Virus record (IMG/VR): IMGVR_UViG_3300048996_000177
Coordinates: 1 to 60,625 of that record
Reading direction: 5' to 3' (one strand)
DNA from: a virus
Length of the DNA: 60,625 nucleotides
Shown here: in pieces, positions 42,618 through 50,998 of the stretch
How positions within the stretch are numbered: the first letter of the stretch is position 1
Layout of the letters: every line of letters starts with the position of its first letter
Notes under the pieces: generated by a model
What the model saw: the letters and a program-made list of their open reading frames with translations, nothing else
Told to the model about the DNA's origin: nothing
Database searches by the model: none
Program-made: the position numbers and the translations under genes

Positions 42618-43141
42618 CGGTAGTTAGTTGCCCCAGTAATTGCAAGGTGTCGGCCCAGCATTTTCACAAGGATGGGAAAACTGTGTGGGGCAACCCACCA
42701 TATGAAGAATCCACCCTGGCGCGCGTGCAGCGGGAATCGGGGGAGTGGCGACAGATCGCATATCCGACCACGGCCACCCCGGAATTGCAAGCGTTGGGTA
42801 TGGCGGAAGAAGTGGGGGAGGTGTGTCACGCGGTGTTGAAAAACATCCAGCAAATTCGGGGGTACAACGGGGAAAAGACCATCGCGGAAGTGGGTGACGG
42901 GCTGGCCGACACAATCATCTACGCGTGTGGGGTGGCTACGGCATTCGGTATCGACCTGGACGCCGAATTGGCGCGGGTGTGGAACCACGTCCGGGATCGC
43001 AACATCACGCAAGGATCCATGGGCAGTGGCAATACCAAATGCCCCCGGTGTGAATCCCCGGAGTCGAAGTTGCATCCAGCGGTTCAATTCGAGGGTGAAG
43101 TTCAGCCGTGTCCCCACGAGTTTCACAAGTCCGCCGAATGA
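42614..43141 (+). CDS. MazG-fold nucleotide pyrophosphohydrolase
   Basis: 175 residues from ATG 42614 (ATGA overlap). Metal-binding motifs of the all-alpha NTP pyrophosphatases: MAEEVGEVCHA (about 66-76) and EVGDGLADTIIYA (about 95-107). A C-terminal CPRCESPESKLHP zinc-ribbon-like part is an unusual addition. Converts dNTPs to dNMPs; T4 dCTPase belongs to the same broad fold. Confidence 0.82.
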   Translation: MTVVSCPSNCKVSAQHFHKDGKTVWGNPPYEESTLARVQRESGEWRQIAYPTTATPELQALGMAEEVGEVCHAVLKNIQQIRGYNGEKTIAEVGDGLADTIIYACGVATAFGIDLDAELARVWNHVRDRNITQGSMGSGNTKCPRCESPESKLHPAVQFEGEVQPCPHEFHKSAE

Positions 43142-44079
43142 TCAACGCGCTGGGATTTGCCACGGCCAATGACGCACATGAAGGCATGTGCAACAAGCTG
43201 ATGTTTGGCGAGAAATGGGGACGAGATTACGACTGGTCGCAAGGGACCGAAGTCGGATTGCACAATGTCGTCATCGGTGCGGATCGGTTCGACTGGGAAT
43301 ACGATCTGAAACGGCTGTGGATGGCCAAGTCCCGGTGGAACATGATGGTGCGGCAATACCTGGACCCGGATGCGGTTGAGGATTGGTTTGCGAAGATCGA
43401 GGATCGATTGGTGGGTAAAGGACGTGGGATTGCTGTTCTACGCACCAAATTGGTGCAAGGCAAAGGAACCGGGCGCGGTGTGCGTCGCCGGTGGGGATCG
43501 TGCATGCTCTCCATGTCATATCGCACCAATCCCATTCCGACCATCACCCTTCATTCGAGGACCACGTATTTCGGGTATCTCGCGGCTATGGACATCACGG
43601 TTGCCCACGTCCTTGCTCGATACATTTCTACGATTGTCGGTATCGATCCGGCGGAAATGAATTTCGTCTGGAATCTGGAACTGGCGCAATTCCACGGGTT
43701 CCGGTCATTGGCGTGGCCGTTGGGTAACCCGGATATCCGTGAACAGATGGACGACGATGTCCACACCCACAAGACGTTTCCAGCTAAACCGCCAAAGGGC
43801 CAACTCCATCTCCCGGTTGCCGGTGGTTACCGAAAGGCGTTGGATGGATATGCACGCCTGATGAAATCGGACCTGGAAAACAAGCTGTATGGGGACGAGT
43901 CATTCTCATCATTCGCGCGGGTACGCCGCCGGTATCACGCTGAAGTTCATGGACCGGAATTCGCCGCACAATTTGAAGGTGGTACGCGTAACAAAGGGGG
44001 ACACAACATGTTCACCCCACTTCCACACCTCCATTCGTCCACATTGGACTTGACACCCATCGGATTTGAGGAATTATAG
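43138..44079 (+). CDS. Diverged thymidylate-synthase-fold protein 1
   Basis: 313 residues, ATGA-coupled to the MazG gene. The central part aligns by eye with ThyA from the catalytic cysteine (RRWGSCMLSMSY), through L-H-S-R (the phosphate-binding Arg) to AAMDITVAHVLA, where Asp replaces the Asn of FNI in ThyA. A later W-x-L-x2-AQFH resembles the ThyA end of the active site. Asp at this place is the mark of dCMP/CMP hydroxymethylases. Family assignment is my alignment and moderate. Confidence 0.6.
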   Translation: MINALGFATANDAHEGMCNKLMFGEKWGRDYDWSQGTEVGLHNVVIGADRFDWEYDLKRLWMAKSRWNMMVRQYLDPDAVEDWFAKIEDRLVGKGRGIAVLRTKLVQGKGTGRGVRRRWGSCMLSMSYRTNPIPTITLHSRTTYFGYLAAMDITVAHVLARYISTIVGIDPAEMNFVWNLELAQFHGFRSLAWPLGNPDIREQMDDDVHTHKTFPAKPPKGQLHLPVAGGYRKALDGYARLMKSDLENKLYGDESFSSFARVRRRYHAEVHGPEFAAQFEGGTRNKGGHNMFTPLPHLHSSTLDLTPIGFEEL

Positions 44080-44472
44080 ATGTCCAACGAATTGACCGAA
44101 GCCGAAGTTGGTAGAACGCTGCGTTTCGTCCAGCGCGGGATGACCAACGAAGAAATCGGCTTCCAGTTACACATCGGTACCACGGCAGTAAAAAACCGGC
44201 TGTCCAAGTTGATGGCCCGGTATGGGTGCCGCAATCGTACCGAACTGGTTCAAGCCGCGATGTCCCGTGGTTTGTTGTCGGACCCGACCATTACGGTGAA
44301 CACCGGTCGGCACAGCAACGGCCAGTATTTTGTCGTCGTGATCACGCCCGGCCGGGAAGACACCGTGGCCAGTTGGTGTTCCAAGGCCGATGCCGACATG
44401 TTGGCATGTGCATTGCGGGGATACCTCAATGCGTCCACCATCACCGATTGGCGGAAGGCACGGGGAAACTGA
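44080..44472 (+). CDS. LuxR-type helix-turn-helix protein
   Basis: 130 residues. The N-terminal 65 residues are a GerE/LuxR DNA-binding domain (LTEAEVGRTLRFVQRGMTNE, IGTTAVKNRLSKLM, GCRNRTELVQAAM). The C-terminal domain is unknown. It sits between the two TS-like genes without gaps, so it may control this group. Confidence 0.8.
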   Translation: MSNELTEAEVGRTLRFVQRGMTNEEIGFQLHIGTTAVKNRLSKLMARYGCRNRTELVQAAMSRGLLSDPTITVNTGRHSNGQYFVVVITPGREDTVASWCSKADADMLACALRGYLNASTITDWRKARGN

Positions 44473-44473
44473 A

Positions 44474-45409
44474 ATGTTCGCATTTTTCGGGGCCAACACT
44501 ATCATGGAACTGGAACCTAACGTCGGTGATTGGACCGAGCACATTGACCGACTGCGGAAAGCGTTGCGGGATGCGCCGCTGGTCGAACGCGGACGGGTAC
44601 ACGCACAGGATGTATCCAGCGACCCCTCATTTGGCACGTATGAGCTTGCCAACATCGTCGTGACATATCCGGTGCCGACATACGTTCGATCGTTACAGGC
44701 GCATATGAGCCCCAATTTGCCATGGGCCGAAGACCACTTTGCCGAACGGGTGGGTGGGGAGCCGTTGAACCCCGCACCCAGTGAAGCGTGGTGGCCGTAC
44801 AAAAAAGATGGCAATGCGGCGCACAAGGACGGCGAGAAATTCAGCCACACGTACCCGGAACGCATGTGGCCGACGACGGCTAACACCGGGTGGATGTGGG
44901 ATAACGACAATGGTTCCACGCCTGTCATGGAATTGGAATCCAGCGGTCAGGGATGGGTGTGGAAAGGAACAGACACCGTCGTTGATTTCCAGGCGGTGGG
45001 GTACAAGCGGGCCCGACGACACGGTATTCGATACGACTATGGTGATTTGAATGCAGTGGTTGATCTCCTATCCCGCGACATTCATACTCGTCAGGCGTAT
45101 CTACCCATTTGGTTCCCAGAAGATACAGGCGCAATTGAAGGTCAGCGTGTCCCATGTAGTTTGGGATACCACTTCATCAAACGTGGGAATCAGATTGATT
45201 GTCAATACTTCATGCGGTCATGCGACTTTTTCCGACATTACGTTGACGACGCATATATGGCTGCACGGCTCCTGCAATGGGTGGTACGCCACACCCGCGA
45301 GTCCAATCCACAACTGGTAAGGGATGGATTGTCAACGGGTAATCTGACGATGTTCATTTCCAACCTCCACGCTTTTGTCGGCGATGAATATCTGTTGAAC
45401 GGAGAATGA
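44474..45409 (+). CDS. Thymidylate-synthase-fold protein 2, dCMP hydroxymethylase-like
   Basis: 311 residues. Clear ThyA-type active site: RQAYLPIWFPED, catalytic RVPCSLGYHF (Cys at about 227), and exactly 20 residues later MRSCDFF, as in E. coli ThyA Cys146 to Arg166-Asp169. Counting on, the Asn177 place is Asp (HYVDDAYMA). In T4 dCMP hydroxymethylase this Asp selects cytosine. A separate ThyX makes dTMP here, so a modified-base role is likely. Confidence 0.75.
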   Translation: MFAFFGANTIMELEPNVGDWTEHIDRLRKALRDAPLVERGRVHAQDVSSDPSFGTYELANIVVTYPVPTYVRSLQAHMSPNLPWAEDHFAERVGGEPLNPAPSEAWWPYKKDGNAAHKDGEKFSHTYPERMWPTTANTGWMWDNDNGSTPVMELESSGQGWVWKGTDTVVDFQAVGYKRARRHGIRYDYGDLNAVVDLLSRDIHTRQAYLPIWFPEDTGAIEGQRVPCSLGYHFIKRGNQIDCQYFMRSCDFFRHYVDDAYMAARLLQWVVRHTRESNPQLVRDGLSTGNLTMFISNLHAFVGDEYLLNGE

Positions 45410-45675
45410 TGGATACTGAATCCGATCGGGAAGCTGAGGCGGAATTCCGTCCACACCTGACGAAGTATTTAGCGGCCACTGGACAGCTTCGGGACAACCA
45501 CTTGTTGATGCACTACGGTGTTCTTCACGTCGCCGTAGCGATGGATGCAGATGCCGAACACACCGTTGGATTTATCCCTGATTCCGACTGGCCATACGCA
45601 TATCAATTGGGAGCGTTACAATACGCGCTTACGGTCCACAAGGGACAGATCGTTCGAGATGGTGATGAACTTTGA
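45406..45675 (+). CDS. Small protein, unknown
   Basis: 89 residues, ATGA overlap with the TS-like gene and TTGA overlap with the deaminase. No motif recognised; conserved coupling suggests a role with its neighbours. Confidence 0.6.
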   Translation: MMDTESDREAEAEFRPHLTKYLAATGQLRDNHLLMHYGVLHVAVAMDADAEHTVGFIPDSDWPYAYQLGALQYALTVHKGQIVRDGDEL

Positions 45676-46094
45676 CCAGAACCAGTCGGGACCAGATGTT
45701 GATGGATATGGCGTTCATCGTGGCCGCGCGTGGTACATGTTCGCGGTTGCAGGTGGGCGCTGTGGTGTCCATGGACGGCCGTGTGTTGTCATCGGGGTAC
45801 AACGGCGCACCGGCGGGTTTCGACCACTGTATGCACAGTCCAGCCCAAGATATGCCGTGCACGCAAGCGGTTCACGCAGAAGCCAATGCGATCGTGTTCG
45901 CCGCACGGCACGGTGTGGCAACCGGCGAAGCTATTCTCCACACCACACATCTGCCGTGTCCCGCATGCGCCCGGTTAATCATCAATGCGGGGATCCGCGT
46001 GGTGACATGGCAAGAACCATTTCGGAATGATTTTGGACTGGAACTATTAGAACGTGGAGGAGTTGAGTGGTATCAGCACCCCAGAACCGGATAA
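45672..46094 (+). CDS. Deoxycytidylate deaminase
   Basis: 140 residues. Zinc-dependent cytidine/dCMP deaminase: QVGAVVSMDGRVLSSGYNG, the catalytic HAEANAI (His, Glu) and PCPACARLI (two Cys ligands). Converts dCMP to dUMP, the substrate of ThyX. TTG 45672 overlaps the previous stop; ATG 45696 is an alternative but would cut into the fold. Confidence 0.92.
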   Translation: MTRTSRDQMLMDMAFIVAARGTCSRLQVGAVVSMDGRVLSSGYNGAPAGFDHCMHSPAQDMPCTQAVHAEANAIVFAARHGVATGEAILHTTHLPCPACARLIINAGIRVVTWQEPFRNDFGLELLERGGVEWYQHPRTG

Positions 46095-46263
46095 ACACAT
46101 AGATTGTGACATGTGTTTGCAAGAACCCGCGACAGTTGGTGATCGTTGTCAGCCGTGTCACGATTACGTTGAATGGTGGGATTCATTGACCCCCGATCAG
46201 AAACGGGCCGAGGATCACATGATCGCAGAACACGTGCAACGAGATATTGAGGGAAGGCAATAA
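46054..46263 (+). CDS. Small zinc-finger-like protein
   Basis: About 69 residues; the start is unsure (GTG 46054 or TTG 46063). CDMCLQEP ... CQPCHDY forms a likely zinc site, then an acidic helical end. Overlaps the deaminase end and shares one base with the next gene. Confidence 0.6.
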   Translation: MEELSGISTPEPDKHIDCDMCLQEPATVGDRCQPCHDYVEWWDSLTPDQKRAEDHMIAEHVQRDIEGRQ

Positions 46264-46358
46264 TGACCATAGCATATGTCCTCATAGGTTTATCGGTCGT
46301 CATCGGTTGTGTTGCGGGCGGAATCATGGGCCGTTTTCTTTTCAGGCGGAACCGATGA
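46263..46358 (+). CDS. 31-aa membrane micropeptide 1
   Basis: ATG shares a base with the previous stop. One hydrophobic segment (about 3-22) and an Arg-rich end (GRFLFRRNR). First of three tandem membrane peptides joined by overlaps. Confidence 0.6.
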   Translation: MTIAYVLIGLSVVIGCVAGGIMGRFLFRRNR

Positions 46359-46453
46359 CCGAGACGATGGTCAGGACAATCGTTAGCGGTGTTATTTTCT
46401 TGGCCATAATCGCGGCGATTGTAACCGTGATTTATTTCATTTCGAGGAATTGA
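46355..46453 (+). CDS. 32-aa membrane micropeptide 2
   Basis: ATGA overlap with peptide 1. Begins MTETMVR, then one long hydrophobic segment (about 9-29). The next peptide starts with the nearly identical MTETVVR. Confidence 0.6.
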   Translation: MTETMVRTIVSGVIFLAIIAAIVTVIYFISRN

Positions 46454-46557
46454 TGACCGAAACGGTGGTTCGTGAATTTCTGTTCGGATTGGGCGGAATT
46501 GCTATTGGTGTGATTCTCGGCTGCGTCATCTTGTGGGTTTGTTTCGGAAGGAAATGA
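46453..46557 (+). CDS. 34-aa membrane micropeptide 3
   Basis: Shares one base with peptide 2. MTETVVREF then a Gly/Ile/Val-rich membrane segment (about 11-31). The matching N-terminus suggests that peptides 2 and 3 arose by duplication. Confidence 0.6.
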   Translation: MTETVVREFLFGLGGIAIGVILGCVILWVCFGRK

Positions 46558-46562
46558 TAAAT

Positions 46563-49130
46563 ATGTCGGTGGGAAACCCCCGGATTGAGTTGGCAGTCCG
46601 CAATGCCGCGTGTACCGCGTGCAAGATGTATGTACAAGCCGATGGTGCAGATAGATGTGTGACGGCGAGCGGAAATTCAAAAGCCGATATTCTGGTGGTT
46701 TCCAAATCACCGTTGGGTGAACGAGGCAAAAAAGAGATCGTCACGTATTTGCAGCGGGCTGGTTTTGACTTGAACCAGTTCGCGTTCACCGGTGCGATCA
46801 AGTGTTTGGTGTGGGATCTAATCCCCGGCCGTAATGATTTGAAAGCATGCAAGGATTATTTGGACGCGGAGATTGAATTCATCCGTCCCAAATGGATTCT
46901 GGCGTTGGGTAACGAAGCGTTGTCATCCACGGCGGGCAAGTCCGGGATCATGAAACATCGAGCGGCGGTGTACACCCGCAAAGACGGCGTCAAAGTGATG
47001 GCTACCGTATCTCCCGCATCGGTGTACCGCAACCCCGGCCAGAAATCCGGGTTCGAGGCGGATCTGGAATACTTCAAACGGCTGACCGATGGTACCCAAG
47101 CTGATTTGAATCTCGAACCCACACCCGATCAATACCACGTGGTCGATGACAAAGAATCCATTCGCCAGATGATTTGGCGGTTGGAAAACGCCATGGCGGT
47201 GTCGTACGACATCGAGTCGAACGGGTTCGATGAATTCAAACCTGAATCACGAATGGTATCGTTGGCGGCAACCATCGAGTGGACCGATCCCAAGACCGCA
47301 CAGACGTTTTTAGACGTGTTTGCGGTGCCATTGTGGCATCCCGAATCGGTATGGCGGACGTCGTGGAAACGCGTGCTAGCAATCCTTGCGCCGTACCTGG
47401 TCAAGGTGAAACATCGCATTGCCCACAATGGCAAGTTTGACGGCCGGTGGATGCATGAATTCGGCATCGCCATTGACGAGACGTTCGACACGATGTTGGC
47501 TCTGCATCTGTTGGATGAAAACCGCCCCAAAGGATTGAAACCCGCAGCCCGCGTGATGCTGGGTGTGGAGCCATGGGCGATCGACACGAAGGATTTGGCA
47601 TCCACACCCATCGTGGAAGTGTTGTGGTACAACGCCTTGGACACGTGGTATACGTTCGGGTTGCGCAACATTCTTCGTGAACAGTTGTTGGAAAAGCCCC
47701 GGTTGGCCAAGCTATTCCAGCACATCATCATGCCCGCCTCGAACACGTTGGTTCACGTGGAACGCCGTGGGGTGTGGACAGACAAAGCCAAGCTCATGAA
47801 ACATTGGGCGATCGCACAGTCCGAATTGGAACGGGTCGATACTCAACTTCGTGCATGGGTGCCGGGAGACCACCCGTTCAAGAAGATCAAGAAACGTCGT
47901 GGCGGAGCGGTTGAGGTTATTGACGGCATTAACTTCAATCCGTCGAATTTTGCTCGGTGGTTTTTGTTTGATCATTTGGAAATGCCAATCATGGAACGGG
48001 GTAAGGACAAGCCGGATGGTTCTCCCGGTGACCCGTCAATGAAAGAATCCGTGTTGTTGGATTTGCAGGAACAGACCAACCACGAAGTCATCAACCTGAT
48101 GTTGGAACGGACGAAGTGGGAAAAATACACGTCGTCATTCTTCTCCGCATACGCCGAGCAAATTGGGGACGATGACCGAATCCACACCACATTTAAACTG
48201 ACGGGGACAGTAACAGGTAGATTGTCATCGGGCAAAGGTGACGAGGAGAAGGTTACGGCGAAGGTCCAGAACCGTGGTGTGAATATGCAACAGGTGCCGC
48301 GTGACGCATTCGTGCGTGGTATCTTCGGTGCGCCACCATCGTGGTATTTCGTGGAATTCGACTTCTCGCAAATTGAGTTGCGAGTGGCTGCATTCCTCGC
48401 TGGTGAACGAAATATGCTCCATTTGTACGCCAACGGAATCGACATTCACATGGCGATGGCCATGCGGATGACCGGCAAACCGGCCAGCGCCGTCACAAAG
48501 GAAGAACGTAAAAAGGCCAAGGCCGTGAACTTCGGATTCTTGTATGGGATGGGGTGGCGCAAATTCATCTCGACTGCATGGTCGACATACGGTGTGCGTG
48601 TTACCGAAGAGGAAGCCAAGGCATTCCGCAAAACATTCTTCGATGAATTCCCGTTGCTCATGAAATGGCATGCCGCGCAACGGCGCATTGCCCACAAACA
48701 CGGGTTCGTGTCTTCGCCGCTTGGTCGCGTGCGACACCTCCCGGACATCCACTCCCGTGACAAGGGTGTGGCCGCCGAAGCCGAACGTCAGGCCATCAAT
48801 TCACCGGTCCAGTCGTTCGCGTCGGATATGGCGTTGTGGTCGATGGTCATCGTGGATCGCAAGTTCAAGAAAATGGGATTGCAAGCCCGTGCGATCGGTA
48901 CCGTGCATGATGCGGTGAACTATGAAATCCCCAAGGAAGAATTGGCTGTGGCGTTGCCGATCATCAAGGACGTCATGGAGAATTTGCCGTTGCAAGAGGT
49001 ATTCGGCATTGACCTGACGGTACCGATCGTGGCCGATTGCAAGGTTGGCACACGCTGGGGTGGCGCGACGGAAATCAGCCCCGAGTCCGTATACGATTGG
49101 GACGATTCGTTGTTGGCGACGATTGGATGA
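46563..49130 (+). CDS. Family A DNA polymerase with N-terminal Fe-S UDG-like domain
   Basis: 855 residues. Residues 1-180 match family 4 uracil-DNA glycosylases: four cluster cysteines (17, 20, 81, 96) and IEFIRPKWILALGNEAL are kept. The two catalytic motifs differ, SKSPLG for GEAPG and SPA for HPA. Residues about 200-370 are a 3'-5' exonuclease (DIESNG at 216). The polymerase follows, with FDFSQIELR at about 600 and VHDAV at about 783. ATG 46563 fits GGAAGGA; ATG 46554 is possible. Confidence 0.92.
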   Translation: MSVGNPRIELAVRNAACTACKMYVQADGADRCVTASGNSKADILVVSKSPLGERGKKEIVTYLQRAGFDLNQFAFTGAIKCLVWDLIPGRNDLKACKDYLDAEIEFIRPKWILALGNEALSSTAGKSGIMKHRAAVYTRKDGVKVMATVSPASVYRNPGQKSGFEADLEYFKRLTDGTQADLNLEPTPDQYHVVDDKESIRQMIWRLENAMAVSYDIESNGFDEFKPESRMVSLAATIEWTDPKTAQTFLDVFAVPLWHPESVWRTSWKRVLAILAPYLVKVKHRIAHNGKFDGRWMHEFGIAIDETFDTMLALHLLDENRPKGLKPAARVMLGVEPWAIDTKDLASTPIVEVLWYNALDTWYTFGLRNILREQLLEKPRLAKLFQHIIMPASNTLVHVERRGVWTDKAKLMKHWAIAQSELERVDTQLRAWVPGDHPFKKIKKRRGGAVEVIDGINFNPSNFARWFLFDHLEMPIMERGKDKPDGSPGDPSMKESVLLDLQEQTNHEVINLMLERTKWEKYTSSFFSAYAEQIGDDDRIHTTFKLTGTVTGRLSSGKGDEEKVTAKVQNRGVNMQQVPRDAFVRGIFGAPPSWYFVEFDFSQIELRVAAFLAGERNMLHLYANGIDIHMAMAMRMTGKPASAVTKEERKKAKAVNFGFLYGMGWRKFISTAWSTYGVRVTEEEAKAFRKTFFDEFPLLMKWHAAQRRIAHKHGFVSSPLGRVRHLPDIHSRDKGVAAEAERQAINSPVQSFASDMALWSMVIVDRKFKKMGLQARAIGTVHDAVNYEIPKEELAVALPIIKDVMENLPLQEVFGIDLTVPIVADCKVGTRWGGATEISPESVYDWDDSLLATIG

Positions 49131-49321
49131 TGATGAAGATACGGACGTTCCCCATGCGGAGCAACACCACGCGGGTGTGGAGATTCCAGTGGGCGGTGAA
49201 AGGTGGCGGACCCGTATTGAAATCGGAATCCAAGTGGTGGCGTCACCTGTCCGGTATTGTCATCAACCACGGCAGTCGGCACACCGTCATCATGTGGCGA
49301 AATTGGGAAGGGGTAATCTGA
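49127..49321 (+). CDS. Small basic protein, unknown
   Basis: 64 residues, ATGA overlap with the polymerase gene and one-base overlap with the next. Trp/Arg-rich and basic. Function unknown. Confidence 0.6.
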   Translation: MMMKIRTFPMRSNTTRVWRFQWAVKGGGPVLKSESKWWRHLSGIVINHGSRHTVIMWRNWEGVI

Positions 49322-49599
49322 TGAATGACCAGTGGGCGATGAAAAAACTGGTGTTGATCGTGGACGGGCTGATTGGCGCGGTCAACGAATTGGCGTTGCA
49401 GGCGGCTGCGGAACACGACATCGAAACCGGGGTGGCATCGACGTACATGGAGTGCGTACAGGACGAACTGGACTCCGTACGGTCCTATTTGGGCGCGCGG
49501 TCGTGGGATGAAATGTACCCCGTACAGCCGCCCATACCGCAACGACACGTTCCGCCACACCTGCGGACACGCGGGCGATTCCCATGGCGTCGTTCGTGA
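49321..49599 (+). CDS. Small protein, unknown
   Basis: 92 residues. Helical N-terminal 60 residues, Pro/Arg-rich end overlapping the next gene by 16 nt. No family recognised. Confidence 0.55.
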   Translation: MNDQWAMKKLVLIVDGLIGAVNELALQAAAEHDIETGVASTYMECVQDELDSVRSYLGARSWDEMYPVQPPIPQRHVPPHLRTRGRFPWRRS

Positions 49600-50645
49600 C
49601 GGCGCTTTACGTGACGGATGAAGGTCAGTCCGTCGTCACACATTCAATGATCAAGTCCGCCCGCGACTGCATGAATATGACCAAGTACAAATACGCGGAA
49701 CGGTTGAAACCGAAATCCGAACAGGGTCCGTTGAAACGCGGGAAGTGGATCCACGCGTTGTTGGAAGTTCATTATACCGGCGGGGATTGGCGAGACGAAC
49801 ACAAGAAATGGGTCAAGCAATACAAGTCGTTGTTCGAAGAAGAACAGGACAAGTTGGGGCCATTACCCGAGATGATTGAACAGATCATGCGTGGGTATTT
49901 TTGGCATTACAAGAACGATGAAGATTGGATCGTTCATGAAACAGAATTCACCGTTGAGGCGGAATTCCCCGACGGTACCTTATACCGTGGACGGGTGGAC
50001 AACCTGGTTGAAACCCGATATGGGCTCTACCTTGTTGATCACAAGTCACACAATTACCTGCCCGGATCCACACATCGGTTGCTTGACGCACAGTCGGTGC
50101 TTTACATCTGGGCCGCCCGAAAGATGAGGATTCCCGTCAAGGGGTTCATCTGGAATTACATTCGTGCGAAGCCGCAGGCCAAATGGCGTTTCAAGCAGAA
50201 TGGAGAATTGTACGCCAACATCGGCGAGACGGATTTCCCCACAGCCGTGGCATCGTTGAAAGCGGCCGGGAAAAATTACAAGGATCCACAGTGGCGTGAT
50301 CGGTTGTTGGCATTGCAGAAGATGCGGTACAAAAAGGACGCCATACAGATGTCCCCATTTTTCCGGCGCGAGACGTTGGAAAAAGACAACGACTTGATCC
50401 GGGAAATCCTCGCGTCGGCGATCCGCACAGCCAACACGTTGAACACCTACGATTTCGACGCGCCGGGTGTGGAACGGAATCCCGGTCGTAGGTGTGAATG
50501 GGGGTGCTCGTACACCAATCTGTGCACAACTGAATTGTTGGGGGGTAATGCCGATATGGTGCGGAAACGTGAGTTTAAAATCGGTGACCCCATGGCGTAT
50601 TACCAGGATTCAAAAGACGAAGGCGGGGAGGATCGTTTTGGGTAA
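49584..50645 (+). CDS. Cas4/RecB-type exonuclease with Fe-S site
   Basis: 353 residues of the PD-(D/E)xK superfamily: GKWIHALLE, HETEFTVE, GRVDNLVE ... YLVDHKSHN, then QSVLYIWA. One Cys near the N-terminus (RDCMN) and three near the end (CEWGCSYTNLC) match the four Fe-S ligands of Cas4/AddB-like nucleases. No CRISPR genes are near, so it is likely a recombination or repair exonuclease. Confidence 0.85.
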   Translation: MASFVTALYVTDEGQSVVTHSMIKSARDCMNMTKYKYAERLKPKSEQGPLKRGKWIHALLEVHYTGGDWRDEHKKWVKQYKSLFEEEQDKLGPLPEMIEQIMRGYFWHYKNDEDWIVHETEFTVEAEFPDGTLYRGRVDNLVETRYGLYLVDHKSHNYLPGSTHRLLDAQSVLYIWAARKMRIPVKGFIWNYIRAKPQAKWRFKQNGELYANIGETDFPTAVASLKAAGKNYKDPQWRDRLLALQKMRYKKDAIQMSPFFRRETLEKDNDLIREILASAIRTANTLNTYDFDAPGVERNPGRRCEWGCSYTNLCTTELLGGNADMVRKREFKIGDPMAYYQDSKDEGGEDRFG

Positions 50646-50973
50646 CATGCGTTGTCGGTCAGTATCCGAAATGACCGCCCGGTCCATCGCCAATTTCTGG
50701 TCCCATGTGGACAAGACCGACGAGTGTTGGTTGTGGACGGCTTCAGTTTTTGTTGCAAATGGATACGGGCAATTCAAAGGTGGCCCGTCCACACGGGCAC
50801 ATCGGGTTGCGTGGGAATTGGTTAAGGGCCCATGTCCCAAACCTCCATTGGAGCCGAACCACAAATGCCGTGTGCGACGATGTGTCAACCCGGATCACAT
50901 CGAATGGGTAACCCATAAGGAAAATTTGGAATACGCGAACAGGGTACGAAACGAACTGGGACAATACGTTTAG
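50638..50973 (+). CDS. HNH endonuclease, free-standing
   Basis: 111 residues from TTG 50638, which follows GGGGAGG; ATG 50647 is an alternative. Motifs of the HNH_3 type: CWLWTA, GYGQFK, RAHRVAWEL, and PNHKCRVRRCVNPDHI. Such genes often spread as homing endonucleases between replication genes, and it interrupts an otherwise tightly coupled order here. Confidence 0.85.
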   Translation: MGNMRCRSVSEMTARSIANFWSHVDKTDECWLWTASVFVANGYGQFKGGPSTRAHRVAWELVKGPCPKPPLEPNHKCRVRRCVNPDHIEWVTHKENLEYANRVRNELGQYV

Positions 50974-50998
50974 TAGACCGGAAAGACGAGAAAGAAGA

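Noticed and set aside
49584-50645. CRISPR-linked Cas4
   Set aside because: The nuclease has Cas4-like Fe-S cysteines, but there are no other cas genes or repeats; phage recombination is the simpler context.
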